Origin: Alphaproteobacteria bacterium
Lineage (GTDB): Bacteria > Pseudomonadota > Alphaproteobacteria > Micropepsales > Micropepsaceae
DNA: 41,537 bases
Assembly (NCBI GenBank): GCA_028871345.1
Contig: JAGWNK010000037.1
Coordinates: forward strand, 1 to 41,537
Direction: 5' to 3'
Positions 30,549 to 41,200 of the stretch are shown piece by piece. Every line of letters starts with the position of its first letter. The first letter of the stretch is position 1. The notes beneath the pieces were generated by a model. It searched no databases and had not been told where the DNA came from. It was given only the letters and a program-made list of their open reading frames with translations. The position numbers were made by a program, and so were the translations under genes.

Positions 30549-31394
30549 ATGAAAAGCGCGGTTGTCACGGGAGCTTCGAGCGGCATCGGGCTGGCGGCTG
30601 CGAAGGCCCTCGTCGAGCGGGGGTTCCGCGTCTTCGGCAGCGTGCGCAAGCCATCCGATGCCGAGCGGCTGCGCCGCGAGTTGGGCGACCGCCTCGTGCC
30701 GCTGCTCTTCGACGTGACGGACGGCGCCGCAGTGAAAGCCGCGGCCGGGCAGGTGTCGCAGGCGCTCGATGGCGTGCCGCTGGCGGGCCTGGTGAACAAT
30801 GCGGGTGTCGCGGTGCCGGGGCCGCTCCTGCATCTTGCGGTCGACGACTTCCGCCGCCAGCTCGAGATCAATCTCACCGGGCAGCTCATCGTCACCCAGG
30901 CCTTCGCGCCTCTCCTGATGGCGCGCAACGCCAAGGCGGCGGGACGGATCGTGATGATCACCTCGGTCGGCGGACGCAGCGCCACGCCGTTCGTCGGTCC
31001 TTACAACACTTCCAAGTTCGGGCTTGAAGGATTTTCGGAGGCGCTCAGGCGCGAGCTGATGATCTTCGGAATCGACGTCATCGTCGTCGCCCCCGGCGCC
31101 GTGGCCACGCCGATCTGGGACAAGGCCGATGCCGTGGACGTCTCGCCTTATGCCGACACGGTCTACGCGCCAGCACTCGAAAAGTTGAAGGCGGAAATGA
31201 TCAGGCTGGGGCGACAGGGTTTGCCGCCCGAAAAGCTCGGGCGCATCATTGCGGTCGCTCTGACGGCGGCCAAGCCCAAGACCCGCTATGTGGTCACGCC
31301 GGAGCCTCTGACCTACCTGCTCCTCAACGTGTTGCCAAAGAGATGGTCCGACAAGATCTTCGCCACGCGGCTCGGCCTGACGCCGCCCCGCTAG
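30549..31394 (+). CDS. Short-chain dehydrogenase/reductase (classical SDR)
   Basis: A 281-residue NAD(P)-dependent oxidoreductase. The cofactor motif TGASSGIG is at 7-14, NNAG at 83-86, and the catalytic Ser-Tyr-Lys set is S139, Y152 and K156 (PYNTSKFG). R33 and K34 after the second strand (SVRKPSD) suggest NADP. It resembles broad-range retinol or steroid dehydrogenase-like SDRs, so the substrate is unknown. The ATG at 30549 follows a purine-rich GGGAAC. Its stop shares the bases CTAG with the convergent typA stop. Confidence 0.87.
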   Translation: MKSAVVTGASSGIGLAAAKALVERGFRVFGSVRKPSDAERLRRELGDRLVPLLFDVTDGAAVKAAAGQVSQALDGVPLAGLVNNAGVAVPGPLLHLAVDDFRRQLEINLTGQLIVTQAFAPLLMARNAKAAGRIVMITSVGGRSATPFVGPYNTSKFGLEGFSEALRRELMIFGIDVIVVAPGAVATPIWDKADAVDVSPYADTVYAPALEKLKAEMIRLGRQGLPPEKLGRIIAVALTAAKPKTRYVVTPEPLTYLLLNVLPKRWSDKIFATRLGLTPPR

Positions 31395-33220
31395 TCGCCG
31401 GCCTCGGCGCGGGCCGCGCGCTTGCGCTCGTGCGGATCGAGGTCGCGCTTGCGCAGGCGGATCGATTGCGGCGTCACCTCAACCAGTTCGTCTTCCTCGA
31501 TGTAGGCGATGGCCTGCTCCAGCGTCATCGGCACGATCGGCGTCAGGCGCACCGCTTCGTCCTTCGAGGTGGTGCGGATGTTGGTGAGCTGCTTGGCGCG
31601 GGTCGGATTGACGATAAGGTCGTTGTCCTTGGCGTGCTGGCCGACGACCATCCCTTCGTAGACCTTCGTGCCCGGCACCACGAACAGCTTGCCGCGCTCT
31701 TCGAGATACCACAGCCCGTAGGCCACCGCTTCGCCGTTGCTGTTGGAGACCAGCACGCCGTTGGTGCGTCCCGCCACGGCGCCCTTGTAAGGCGCATAGC
31801 CGTGGAACATGCGGTTCATCACGCCCGTGCCGCGCGTGTCGGTGAGGAATTCGCCGTGATAGCCGATCAGGCCGCGCGAAGGCGCCCAGAAGGTCAGCCG
31901 CGTCTTGCCGGCGCCCGTCGGGCGCATGTCGGTCAGCTCGCCCTTGCGGTTGGAGATCTTCTCGATCACCACGCCGGTGAAGGGATCGTCGACGTCGATG
32001 GTGACTTCTTCGATCGGTTCCAGCCGCTGGCCGTTCTCGCCGGTCTTGTAGAGGACGCGCGGACGGCTGATGGAAAGCTCGAAACCCTCGCGCCGCATGG
32101 TCTCGATGAGGACGCCGAGTTGCAGTTCGCCGCGACCGGCAACCTCGTAGGCTCCCTCGCCCGTCTCGCGGACATGGATGGCGACGTTGCCTTCCGCCTC
32201 GCGCAACAGACGGTCGCGGATGACGCGGCTCTGCACCTTGTCGCCTTCCCGTCCCGCCAAGGGAGAATCGTTGACCGACACGGTCATGGCCAGGGTGGGC
32301 GGATCGATCGGTGTGGCGGCAATGGGCGCCTCGACCGTGATGTCGCAAAGGGTGTCGGCCACGGTCGCGGTCTGCAGGCCCGCGATCGCCACAATGTCGC
32401 CTGCTTCGGCCCGTTCCACGGGAACCCTGGCCAGGCCCCGGAAGGCCAGGAGCTTGGTCGCTCGCGCCCGTTCCACCGTTGCGCCATCGCGGTTGAGCGC
32501 CTTGATCTGGCGATTCACCGTGATCGCCCCGGTTTCGATGCGGCCCGTAAGGACCCGTCCCAAATAGGGATCGGCCTCGAGCGTCGTCACCAGCATGGCA
32601 AACGGGAACGCGTCACCCGCCTTGGCGGTCGGCTTCGGACGGGGAACATCCGCGACAATTCGGGCAAACAGGGGCGACAAATCTCTGCGTTCATCGGCAA
32701 GGTCGGGCACTGCCCAGCCCTGCCGCCCCGAAGCATAGAGGACATGGAAATCAAGCTGATAGTCGTTTGCCTCGAGCGCCAGGAAGAGGTCGAAGATCGA
32801 TTCGAGCGTTTCCTTGGGCTGGGCATCCGAACGGTCGATCTTGTTGATGACGACGATCGGCTTCAGCCCCAGCTTCAGCGCCTTGGACAGCACGAACTTG
32901 GTCTGCGGCATGACCGACTCGGCCGCATCGACCAGGAGAACGACGCCGTCCACCATGGACAGGATGCGCTCCACTTCGCCGCCGAAGTCGGCGTGACCGG
33001 GCGTATCGACGATGTTGATGCGCGTCTCGCCCCATTCGACGCTCGTGCACTTCGCCAGGATCGTGATGCCGCGCTCGCGCTCCAGATCGTTGGAATCGAG
33101 CGCGCGCTCTTCCATATGCTGGTTGTCGCGCACGGCGCCGGATTGCTTGAGCAATTGATCGACAAGCGTAGTCTTGCCGTGGTCGACGTGCGCGATGATC
33201 GCGATGTTGCGGATATCCAT
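31391..33220 (-). CDS. typA: TypA/BipA ribosome-associated GTPase
   Basis: A 609-residue translational GTPase of normal family length. G1 is AHVDHGKTT (10-18), the G2 region is RERGITI, G3 is [16 protein letters not shown] and G4 is [10 protein letters not shown]. The C-terminal EF-G-like domains end with a strongly basic tail ([19 protein letters not shown]). TypA binds ribosomes, mainly under stress and at low temperature, and helps large-subunit assembly. A beta-carbonic-anhydrase-like gene lies 45 bases upstream on the same strand, so the two may share a transcript. Confidence 0.96.
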   Translation of the reverse strand: MDIRNIAIIAHVDHGKTTLVDQLLKQSGAVRDNQHMEERALDSNDLERERGITILAKCTSVEWGETRINIVDTPGHADFGGEVERILSMVDGVVLLVDAAESVMPQTKFVLSKALKLGLKPIVVINKIDRSDAQPKETLESIFDLFLALEANDYQLDFHVLYASGRQGWAVPDLADERRDLSPLFARIVADVPRPKPTAKAGDAFPFAMLVTTLEADPYLGRVLTGRIETGAITVNRQIKALNRDGATVERARATKLLAFRGLARVPVERAEAGDIVAIAGLQTATVADTLCDITVEAPIAATPIDPPTLAMTVSVNDSPLAGREGDKVQSRVIRDRLLREAEGNVAIHVRETGEGAYEVAGRGELQLGVLIETMRREGFELSISRPRVLYKTGENGQRLEPIEEVTIDVDDPFTGVVIEKISNRKGELTDMRPTGAGKTRLTFWAPSRGLIGYHGEFLTDTRGTGVMNRMFHGYAPYKGAVAGRTNGVLVSNSNGEAVAYGLWYLEERGKLFVVPGTKVYEGMVVGQHAKDNDLIVNPTRAKQLTNIRTTSKDEAVRLTPIVPMTLEQAIAYIEEDELVEVTPQSIRLRKRDLDPHERKRAARAEAGD

Positions 33221-33265
33221 GGTGCGCGGCTTATAGACGCCGCCACGGCGGCGAGCAACCGCGGC

Positions 33266-33694
33266 TCAATACTGCGCGACGGGCTTCAAATCCCAGGCCA
33301 TATCCGAACGGTAAACGGCCACCGCGGCGTGAACCGCCTGCATGTAGCCGGTCTCCGCTTTCAGCGCCCGCGCCGTGGCCGCAACGTCAATGTCATGCTC
33401 GGCGTCGGACACGGGATGGCCGGCGCAACGCTGATGGGCCAGCACGATGAGGGCGACCGGGCCATGCGCTCCGATCAGAAGCTTGATCTGGGCCACGGCC
33501 GCATGCCACTCGCTCTGCCGCTCGGCTCGGATCAGGCCGTCGGGTCCGGGCACCGCGATGAGATCGACGCCTTCCACTTCGAGCAGCTTGGCAAGGCGGG
33601 CATTGAGGTCGACTTTGCGCTGGTGCAAGCGCCAGTCGGCGCAGGTCAGCGCGACTGCCAGCCTTTTGTGCTTCTTGCCCCACATACTCGACAT
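33266..33694 (-). CDS. Beta-carbonic-anhydrase-like small protein
   Basis: A 142-residue protein. It carries the zinc-ligand pattern of beta-carbonic anhydrases: C18-A-D20-W-R22 (the CxDxR motif) and H87-Q-R-C90 (HxxC). Between them is DLIAVPGPDGLIR, where enzymes have a short beta-strand and glycine turn. It is far shorter than full enzymes (about 200-230 residues) and lacks the flanking helices, so it may be a non-catalytic or specialised member. No family name is certain. It precedes typA with 45 bases between and is divergent from the RND adaptor gene. Confidence 0.68.
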   Translation of the reverse strand: MSSMWGKKHKRLAVALTCADWRLHQRKVDLNARLAKLLEVEGVDLIAVPGPDGLIRAERQSEWHAAVAQIKLLIGAHGPVALIVLAHQRCAGHPVSDAEHDIDVAATARALKAETGYMQAVHAAVAVYRSDMAWDLKPVAQY

Positions 33695-33894
33695 CCCCGT
33701 GCGGTCGCATCGCGGGCGACTTTATCGGCGAGGCCGCGACGGCGCACAATGGGGCAATTGGCCAAAATGACGATTGCGTGCAAACGGGGCAGTAGGCTAC
33801 CGGATCACCGGCAATGGAGGCCGCCCGACTACGACGACGGCCGCCCGCGAGCCGGCTGGCCGACCCGGGGCCAACCGCGATTTGGAACCGGACG

Positions 33895-35109
33895 ATGAAC
33901 ATCAGATTCGCCAGCGCCTTCGAGGGCTTGCCAGCGCGCGTGCAACGGGTCCCGCTGCGCTTCGCCGAACTTGATCGCCGCACGCGCTGGTTCGTCATCG
34001 GCGGCGCGGTCACCATGATTTTGGCAATTCTGTGGTACGCGTTCGGATTCGGGACGGGCGGCCACAAGAGCGTTGCCGTGCCCGTCGTCGTGGCCGTGGC
34101 GCAGACGAAGGACGTCACCGTCACGGAACCTGCCATCGGAACGGTCGTGGCCCAGGCGACCGTGCAGGTGACCGCGCAAGTCGCCGGACAACTGTTGCAG
34201 GCGGATTTCCATGAAGGCGATCTCGTCCGCAAGGGACAACTGCTGTTCGAGATCGACCCCCGACCCTTCCAGGCCGCGTTGGCGCAGGCGCAAGGACAGC
34301 TGGCGAAGGACAGCGCCCAGCTCGTCAGTGCGCAGAACGACGAGCGCCGCTACAACACGCTGTTCGCCCAAAATGCGGTCTCGCCGCAGCAGCGCGATCA
34401 GACCGAAGCGACCGCCAAGTCGCTGGCCGGCTCGGTGGCCGCCGACCGCGCCGCCCTGCAGGTTGCGAGCATCAATCTGGGCTATACGAAGATCTACTCC
34501 CCCATCGACGGCAAGACCGGGCCCATCCTCATCCAGCCGGGCAACCTCGTCGGCGCCAACGGCGCAAGCCCGCTGGTATCGATCACGCAGATCGAGCCGG
34601 TGAAGGTTTCCTTCGCCCTGCCGCAATCGGACCTGCCGCGGATCCAGGAACGCGCCCGGGCCGGGCAGCTGACGGCACGTCTCAATCCCGAGCAGACCGG
34701 CGGGCGCCCCCTCGAGGCGCCCGTGGATTTCGTCAGCAATCAAGTGAACGCCCAGGCAGGCACGATCGAATTGCGCGCCACCTTCGACAACCGCGACCAC
34801 CGGCTCGTTCCCGGTCAGATGGTCGACGTCGACGTGACGCTGGCCACCTTGAAGAAGGCCACGGTGGTTCCGCGCGAGGCCGTCAACGACGGCCCGGTCG
34901 GCCGCTACGTGTTCGTGATCGGACGCGACGGCACGGCGATGATGAAGGCGGTGTCCGTAAAGTTCGATGACGGGAAGAACATGGCCGTCACGGGCATCGG
35001 GGGCGGCGCCAAGGTCGTCACCGACGGGCAGCTGCGCGTGGTGCCGGGCGCGACCGTCAGCATCGTGAACGCAGCGCGGCGGGACCGGGAAGCTTCGACA
35101 CCGCGATGA
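33895..35109 (+). CDS. RND efflux periplasmic adaptor (membrane fusion protein)
   Basis: A 404-residue protein with an N-terminal membrane anchor (about 34-54, WFVIGGAVTMILAILWYAFG), then the typical barrel-sandwich (VTAQVAGQLLQADFHEGDLV, GQLLFEIDPRPFQAAL), an alpha-helical hairpin (about 135-205) and beta-barrel and membrane-proximal domains (VPREAVNDGPVGRYVFVI). It resembles MdtA-type adaptors, which bridge the inner-membrane pump and an outer-membrane channel. The start at 33895 (MNIRFASAFEG) was chosen from in-frame ATGs because the sequence before it is poor. It overlaps the permease gene by 4 bases (ATGA). Confidence 0.9.
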   Translation: MNIRFASAFEGLPARVQRVPLRFAELDRRTRWFVIGGAVTMILAILWYAFGFGTGGHKSVAVPVVVAVAQTKDVTVTEPAIGTVVAQATVQVTAQVAGQLLQADFHEGDLVRKGQLLFEIDPRPFQAALAQAQGQLAKDSAQLVSAQNDERRYNTLFAQNAVSPQQRDQTEATAKSLAGSVAADRAALQVASINLGYTKIYSPIDGKTGPILIQPGNLVGANGASPLVSITQIEPVKVSFALPQSDLPRIQERARAGQLTARLNPEQTGGRPLEAPVDFVSNQVNAQAGTIELRATFDNRDHRLVPGQMVDVDVTLATLKKATVVPREAVNDGPVGRYVFVIGRDGTAMMKAVSVKFDDGKNMAVTGIGGGAKVVTDGQLRVVPGATVSIVNAARRDREASTPR

Positions 35110-38100
35110 ACATCTCACGCCCGTTCATCTTGCGACCCGTGATGACCACGCTGGTCATGGCGGCGATGCTCATCTTCGGCATTTTCGGCTATTCGACCTT
35201 GCCGGTGAGCGAACTGCCCAGCGTCGACTTCCCGACCATCGTCGTCTCGGCGAACCTGCCCGGCGCCTCCCCCGAGACCATGGCCTCGGCGGTGGCCACG
35301 CCCATCGAGGGCCAGCTCTCGACCATCGCAGGCATCGACTCGATGACGTCGCAGAGCGTATTGGGCTCCACCAGCATCACCGTACAGTTCAAGCTCGACC
35401 GTGATATCGACGCCGCCTCGCAGGACGTGCAGCAGGCGATCTCGGCCGTCCTGCGCAAGCTGCCGCCGCAAATGACGACGCCGCCCACGCTGCGCAAGGT
35501 CAACCCGGCGGATACGCCGATCATCTTCCTGGCGATGAGCTCGACCACGCTGCCTCTGTCCCAGGTCGACAATTACGCCGAGACCCTGCTGGCCCGCCAG
35601 TTGTCGACGCTGGACGGCGTGGCGCAGGTCAACGTGTTCGGTTCGCAGAAATATGCCGTGCGCATCGAAGTCGATCCCGCGGCGCTGGCGACCCGGCAGA
35701 TCGGCATCGACACCCTGTCGAGCGCGGTCAACGCCACCAACGTCAACCTTGCGACGGGCACGCTGAACGGTCCCACCCGCGCCGCGGTGATCGACGTCAA
35801 CGGCCAACTGCAGAACGCGGAGGAGTACAACCGCCAAGTCATCGCCTATCGCAACGGAGCCCCGGTCCGACTGAGCGATGTGGCGACCGCGATCAACAGC
35901 GTGGAGAACATCCGCACCGCGAGCTGGTTCAAGGGGCATCGCGCCATCGTGCTCGCGGTGCAGCGCCAGCCGGGGTCCAACACGATCGAGGTCGTCAACG
36001 AAATTCGAAGAATCCTGCCCCACTTCATGGAACAGTTGCCGGCTTCGGTGAAGCTGGAGATCGTCCACGACCGCAGCGATTCGATCCGCGCCTCGGTCAG
36101 TGATGTCCAGACGACGCTTGTCATTGCCGCAGTGCTCGTCATCGCCGTCATCTTCATCTTCCTGCGGACGTTTTCGGCGACCATCATTCCCTCCCTGGCG
36201 CTGCCGTTGGCCGTGGTCGGAACATTCGGCGGCATGGCGTTCCTGGGCTACAGCCTCGACAATCTGTCGCTGATGGCGCTGACGCTGTCGGTGGGCTTCG
36301 TCGTGGACGACGCCATCGTGATGCTCGAGAACATCGTACGCCACGTCGAGGCCGGCGAAACCGCCTTCGACGCCGCGCTGACGGGCGCCAAGGAGATCGG
36401 GTTCACCATCCTGTCGATGACGGTCTCGCTGGCCGCCGTCTTCATCCCCGTGCTGTTCATGGGCGGAATCGTGGGCCGGCTGCTGCACGAGTTCGCGGTC
36501 ACCATCGTCCTGGCCATCGTTCTTTCCGGCGTGGTGTCGGTGACGCTGACGCCGATGCTGTGCAGCCGAATCCTCAAGAGCGGCCAGGCGGAGAAGCACG
36601 GCTCGTTCTACGCCTGGAGCGAGCGGACGTTCCAGCAGATGCAGGACTTGTACGACCGGACCCTACGCTGGAGCCTCGACAATCACAGGACGATATTCGG
36701 CATCTTCCTGGCCAGTCTGATTGCGACGGTCGTCCTGTTCGACGTGATCCCGCAGGATTTCATCCCGAGTGCGGATATCGGCATGATCTCGGGCAACACC
36801 GAGGCGGCGAACGGCACCTCCTTCACGCAGATGGTGAAGTACCAGAAGCAGGTCGCCGCCATCGTGAATTCGGACCCCAACGTGTCCGGCGCCATGTCGG
36901 CCGTCAACTCCAACAACACCGGGCGAGTGGTCCTCCATCTCAAGGAAAGAAACGAACGCGCGCTGTCGGCGGACGCAGTGATCCAGGAACTGCGCCCCAA
37001 GTTCAACAGCGTTCCGGGCATCCGCGTCTTCCTGCAGAATCCGCCCAGCCTGCGCATCGGCGGCATGCAGACCAACTCGCAATACCAGTACACGCTTCAG
37101 GACCTGAACCTCGGCGAGTTGCAGGACGCCGCCGTGCGCCTGACGTCGGCCCTGCGCAACGCGCCCGGCTTCCAGGATGTGGACAACGATCTGCGCCTCA
37201 CGACGCCGACCGTAACGGTCGCCATCGACCGCGACCGCGCCGCCGCGCTGGGTGTCACGCCGCAATCGATCGAGGCCGCGCTGGGTACCGCGTTCGGCGG
37301 CCAGCAGGTATCCCAAATCTACGGAACCTCCGACGAATACCAGGTGGTCATGGAATTGGAGCCGCGATATCAGGCGGATGCGACTTCATTTTCCCGGCTC
37401 TATGTGACGTCGCAAAACGGAAACCTGGTGCCGTTGACCGCCGTCACCAGGATCGGCACCAGCACGACACCGCTCAGCATCAATCATCTGGGACAGCTGC
37501 CGTCGGCCACCGTTTCGTTCAACCTCGCGCCGGGCATGGCGCTGAGCGATGCCGTGTCGGCCATCCAGCGGGTGCAGCAGCAGATCGCGATGCCCGACAC
37601 GGTGCAGACGAGCTTCCAGGGGACCGCCGCCGCGTTCCGGAGCTCGATGAGCAACGTGACGACGCTGTTGATCATCGCCATCATCGTCGTCTACATCGTC
37701 CTCGGCATCCTCTACGAAAGCTTCGTGCATCCCCTGACGATCCTGTCGGGCCTGCCCTCCGCGGCCGTGGGCGCGCTGATGACCCTCGGCTTGTTCCACG
37801 TGGCGTTCCTGGTCCATCTGACGTCGTTCGACACGACGCTCAGCCTTTACGCCTTCGTCGGCATGATCATGCTGATCGGCATCGTGAAGAAGAACGCCAT
37901 CATGATGATCGATTTCGCCCTGGCCCGGCAACGCGGCGAGAATGTCCCGGCCCGGACGGCAATCTATGAAGCGGCCCTGGTCCGTTTCCGCCCGATCATG
38001 ATGACGACGATGGCCGCCCTGATGGGGACTCTGCCGATCGCCATCGGGCTGGGATCGGGTTCCGAGGCGCGGCGCCCCCTTGGCCTGGCGGTCGTGGGCG

Positions 38101-38222
38101 GCTTGCTCCTGTCCCAGCTCCTGACGCTTTACATCACGCCGGTGATCTATGTGTATATGGACCGGCTGTCCCTGAGACTGGCTGCCGGGGGCCGGGACCG
38201 CGTGCGCAGCCCCGCCACATAG
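35106..38222 (+). CDS. RND multidrug efflux permease, MdtB/MdtC-like
   Basis: A 1038-residue inner-membrane pump with the usual two-fold RND layout: one helix (FILRPVMTTLVMAAMLIFGI), a large periplasmic loop, a helix bundle, then the same again. Proton-relay Asp pair D401-D402 (GFVVDDAIVMLENI) corresponds to D407/D408 of AcrB. The N-terminal NISRPFILRPVMT, PTIVVSANLPGASPETM and the late KKNAIMMIDFALARQRGE match the HAE-1 drug-efflux branch, nearest MdtB/C. Substrates are not predictable from sequence. It is coupled to the adaptor gene. No TolC-like gene follows, so an outer-membrane channel must be encoded elsewhere. Confidence 0.93.
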   Translation: MNISRPFILRPVMTTLVMAAMLIFGIFGYSTLPVSELPSVDFPTIVVSANLPGASPETMASAVATPIEGQLSTIAGIDSMTSQSVLGSTSITVQFKLDRDIDAASQDVQQAISAVLRKLPPQMTTPPTLRKVNPADTPIIFLAMSSTTLPLSQVDNYAETLLARQLSTLDGVAQVNVFGSQKYAVRIEVDPAALATRQIGIDTLSSAVNATNVNLATGTLNGPTRAAVIDVNGQLQNAEEYNRQVIAYRNGAPVRLSDVATAINSVENIRTASWFKGHRAIVLAVQRQPGSNTIEVVNEIRRILPHFMEQLPASVKLEIVHDRSDSIRASVSDVQTTLVIAAVLVIAVIFIFLRTFSATIIPSLALPLAVVGTFGGMAFLGYSLDNLSLMALTLSVGFVVDDAIVMLENIVRHVEAGETAFDAALTGAKEIGFTILSMTVSLAAVFIPVLFMGGIVGRLLHEFAVTIVLAIVLSGVVSVTLTPMLCSRILKSGQAEKHGSFYAWSERTFQQMQDLYDRTLRWSLDNHRTIFGIFLASLIATVVLFDVIPQDFIPSADIGMISGNTEAANGTSFTQMVKYQKQVAAIVNSDPNVSGAMSAVNSNNTGRVVLHLKERNERALSADAVIQELRPKFNSVPGIRVFLQNPPSLRIGGMQTNSQYQYTLQDLNLGELQDAAVRLTSALRNAPGFQDVDNDLRLTTPTVTVAIDRDRAAALGVTPQSIEAALGTAFGGQQVSQIYGTSDEYQVVMELEPRYQADATSFSRLYVTSQNGNLVPLTAVTRIGTSTTPLSINHLGQLPSATVSFNLAPGMALSDAVSAIQRVQQQIAMPDTVQTSFQGTAAAFRSSMSNVTTLLIIAIIVVYIVLGILYESFVHPLTILSGLPSAAVGALMTLGLFHVAFLVHLTSFDTTLSLYAFVGMIMLIGIVKKNAIMMIDFALARQRGENVPARTAIYEAALVRFRPIMMTTMAALMGTLPIAIGLGSGSEARRPLGLAVVGGLLLSQLLTLYITPVIYVYMDRLSLRLAAGGRDRVRSPAT

Positions 38223-38224
38223 GC

Positions 38225-38252
38225 GAAGGGCGCCGGTCGCCCGGCGCCCTTC
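38225..38252. terminator. GC-rich hairpin between convergent efflux and receptor genes
   Basis: GAAGGGCGCCG (38225-38235) pairs perfectly with CGGCGCCCTTC (38242-38252) around a 6-base loop. It lies 3 bases after the permease stop and 23 bases before the receptor stop. No T-run is present on either side, so it is a probable bidirectional terminator without full hallmarks. Confidence 0.5.
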
Positions 38253-38274
38253 CCGTGCCCTGGATGGACGAAAC

Positions 38275-41200
38275 CTAGAGATTCACCCCGACCGTCAGAC
38301 CGAAGGTCCGCGGCTGGCCGACGAATTCGTTGGTGAACAAACCAGTCGCGGGATCCGAGACGTACATGCCCGTGACATAGCTCTTGTCGAACACGTTGTT
38401 GGCAAAGGCGCGCACATACCATTTGCCGCCCGACGAATTGAGCTGCATCGCGACGTTGGCCACGAAGTAGCCGCTGATCTTATCGATCGGGTTCTCGTTG
38501 AAGATCGTGCCCCACATGTTCGACTGCCAGTAGCCGTCGAACCGCGTGGTCAGGTTGAAGCCGTTATCGAACGGCACCGTATACTGGGCGCCGAACCCGA
38601 GCGAGCCGTCCGGCATGTTCTGCAGCTCGTTCCCCTTCAGGCTGACCGGCTCGCCGTTGGCGAAGAAGTGATAGTGGCCGGCGAGCCCGGCAGGAAGGCC
38701 CGCCATGACAAGCGGGATGTTCGCGCAGCTGCTGTAACCGGAGTGCGCTACGCCCGGCGTGGACGTCGGCGGCGCGATCACGGGAAGCGGCGTGGCGGCC
38801 GCCACCGTGGTCCAATCGGGATAGCCCGCGTCGTTGGTGACGACACAGGTTTCCGCCGTGCCCAGATCCTTGATGAGCGTCGCATTCGGATCGCCGTGGG
38901 TCGGATCGCGGGAATTGACGATCGAACCGGCGCCGATGCTCGAGTGATTATTGGCGAAGCTCACATTGAACTGCCAACGATCGCTCGGCGCCCAGACGAA
39001 TTCGCCCTCTATGCCCCACATGGTGGCGTTGACGTTTTCGTTGATGGCGTCCTGATCCAGGATGGTGGAAACCTGCAGTCCCTTGTAGTCGTAGTACCAG
39101 ACGTCGGCGTTAGCCTGCAGGGTGCCGTCCAGCAAAAGGTTCTTGGTCCCGAGTTCGAAGGCATCGACGAATTCGGGCTTGTAGCTGTTCAGCGATGCCG
39201 GCGCCGTGACCGGCAGCGGCGGGTTCGAGCCGCCCGCCTTGTAGCCTCGCGAATACGACGCGTAGAGCATCGTCTGGTCCGTAAAGTCGAGCTTCGGCGT
39301 ATATTCGACGACGAACCGGCCCGTCAGGGCGTCGTTCTTGGTCAGGCGCGGCACGTAGGACGCAGGCCCGGTCAGCCCGCCGAACGGTGTCGTCGAGAGA
39401 TAAGGAACGGGACTTTCGAGATTGGCGGTGCCGACGGGTACGAAGGCGTTCAACAGCGTCGTGCGACCCGTGAGCACCTTCCTGTCCTCGGTGTAGCGCA
39501 GGCCGACCGTGAACTTGAGCAGCCCCGGAAGGGCATCGTAGTAGACCTCGCCGAAGGCGGCCTTGGACGTCAGAGTGTAGTACTCGGAGTTCCAGTAGAA
39601 GGCCGGCCCCGCCGCCATGGGAACGTTGGGCGTCGAGCCCGGCGGCAGCAGGTTGCTGACCGGCAGGGCCAGCGCTCCCATCATCAAGCCAGCATAATCG
39701 ATGGCCGGCCCGGCGACGAAATAGTCCAGCGTTTCGTTGTAGCTCAGATAATACCCGGCGACGAGGAAGTTGACCGGACCCGAGAAATTGGAGTTGAAGC
39801 GCAGTTCGCCCGCCTTCTGGACGTGCGATTCGGAGGACTGGTCGTTCAGACTGTTGAGGTCGGAGTAGTGTTGAATGTGGCCACCGATTGAGCCGGAAGC
39901 CTGACGGTCGAACGCGGATACGGGAATGGACAGCGTGTTGAGGCCGCCGCCGATCGGTGTCGCGGTCATCAGGCTGAAGTTCGACAGCGGCGCGGTATTG
40001 TAGGAGAGCCCCAGGCCCGCGGCGGGCAGCGCCGCCATGCCTTCGATCAGCGCGATCTGCTGGTTGGAGTAGATGATCGGGGTCCCGACCGTGTTGTAAT
40101 AGGACTGTTGCGAGAACGTCCCGGAGTTCTGATAGCCGCCCAGCAGCGTCATATCGAACGAGTCTCCAAGGCGCTGCTTCCATTGCGCGATGATCAGCGT
40201 CTCGTACTCGCGATGCTTGGGATCGAAATCGGTGTTCACCTTGTGCATGTCGGCCGGGTTGTATCCGCTCGACTGCGGCAGCTGCAGATTGGCCTGACCG
40301 AGGCCCATCGCGGCGAATATCGTCTCGCCCCCCGTGAGGCCGGGCGCGGGCGTCACGCCCAATCCCGGCGCGACCACGAAATTGTAGTAGTTCTGCAAGC
40401 CGGCCGGCAGCCCCTGGAACAGGCCGACGAACGCCTGCGGCGAGGCCGAGATGTTGCCCAGCGTCGCATTCAGATTGGTGGTGTTGTAGGCGAGCTTGTC
40501 GGGCAGGCATCCCAGCACACCCGACGGATCGAAATCGCACATCGATTTCTGCGAACGCATGCGCGAGGAGTCTTCGCCCGAAGCCTGGGCCATGACGTCG
40601 ATCGTGGTGTCCTGTGTCGGCTCGAAGCGAACGGATCCGCGCACCGACCACTGATTTCGGCTGTCGATCTTCTTGTTGTCGAAAACGTTCGTCGTGGTTC
40701 CGTCACGGTTCCAGATGAGTCCGGCAACACGCAGCGCGAGCTTGTCAGTGATCAACGGAAGGTTGATCGCGACGCGCGCCTTCGCATCGTTGTAGTTGCC
40801 GTATTCGCCCTCGGCGTTGAGAATGAAATTCTCGAGGTCCGGCTTCGCCGTGATGACGTTCACCGAACCGCCCGTCGCGTTGCGGCCGTACAGCGTGCTC
40901 TGCGGGCCGCGCAGCACCTCGACGCGATCGATGTCGTAGTACTCGGTCTCCGCAATCACCGGTGCATTGAGATAGAAGTCGTTGACGTTGAATGCGACGC
41001 CTGACTCGCTCGCCGCCCCAGTGCCGCTCATTCCGACGCCGCGAATTTCGAAGTTCGAACTCGTGAAGTTGTCCTTCGAATTCGTCACGCTCGGGATGTT
41101 GAATTGAAGATCCTGGAACGTATTGATCTGCCGAGTGGAAAGATCACTGCCACTCAACGCCGTTACCGAAATCGGCACGGTCTGAATGTCTTCCGCCTTC

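Noticed and set aside
31343..33898. An 851-codon plus-strand frame antisense to typA
   Set aside because: It is the mirror frame of typA and the beta-carbonic-anhydrase-like gene, with no family match. typA is certain.
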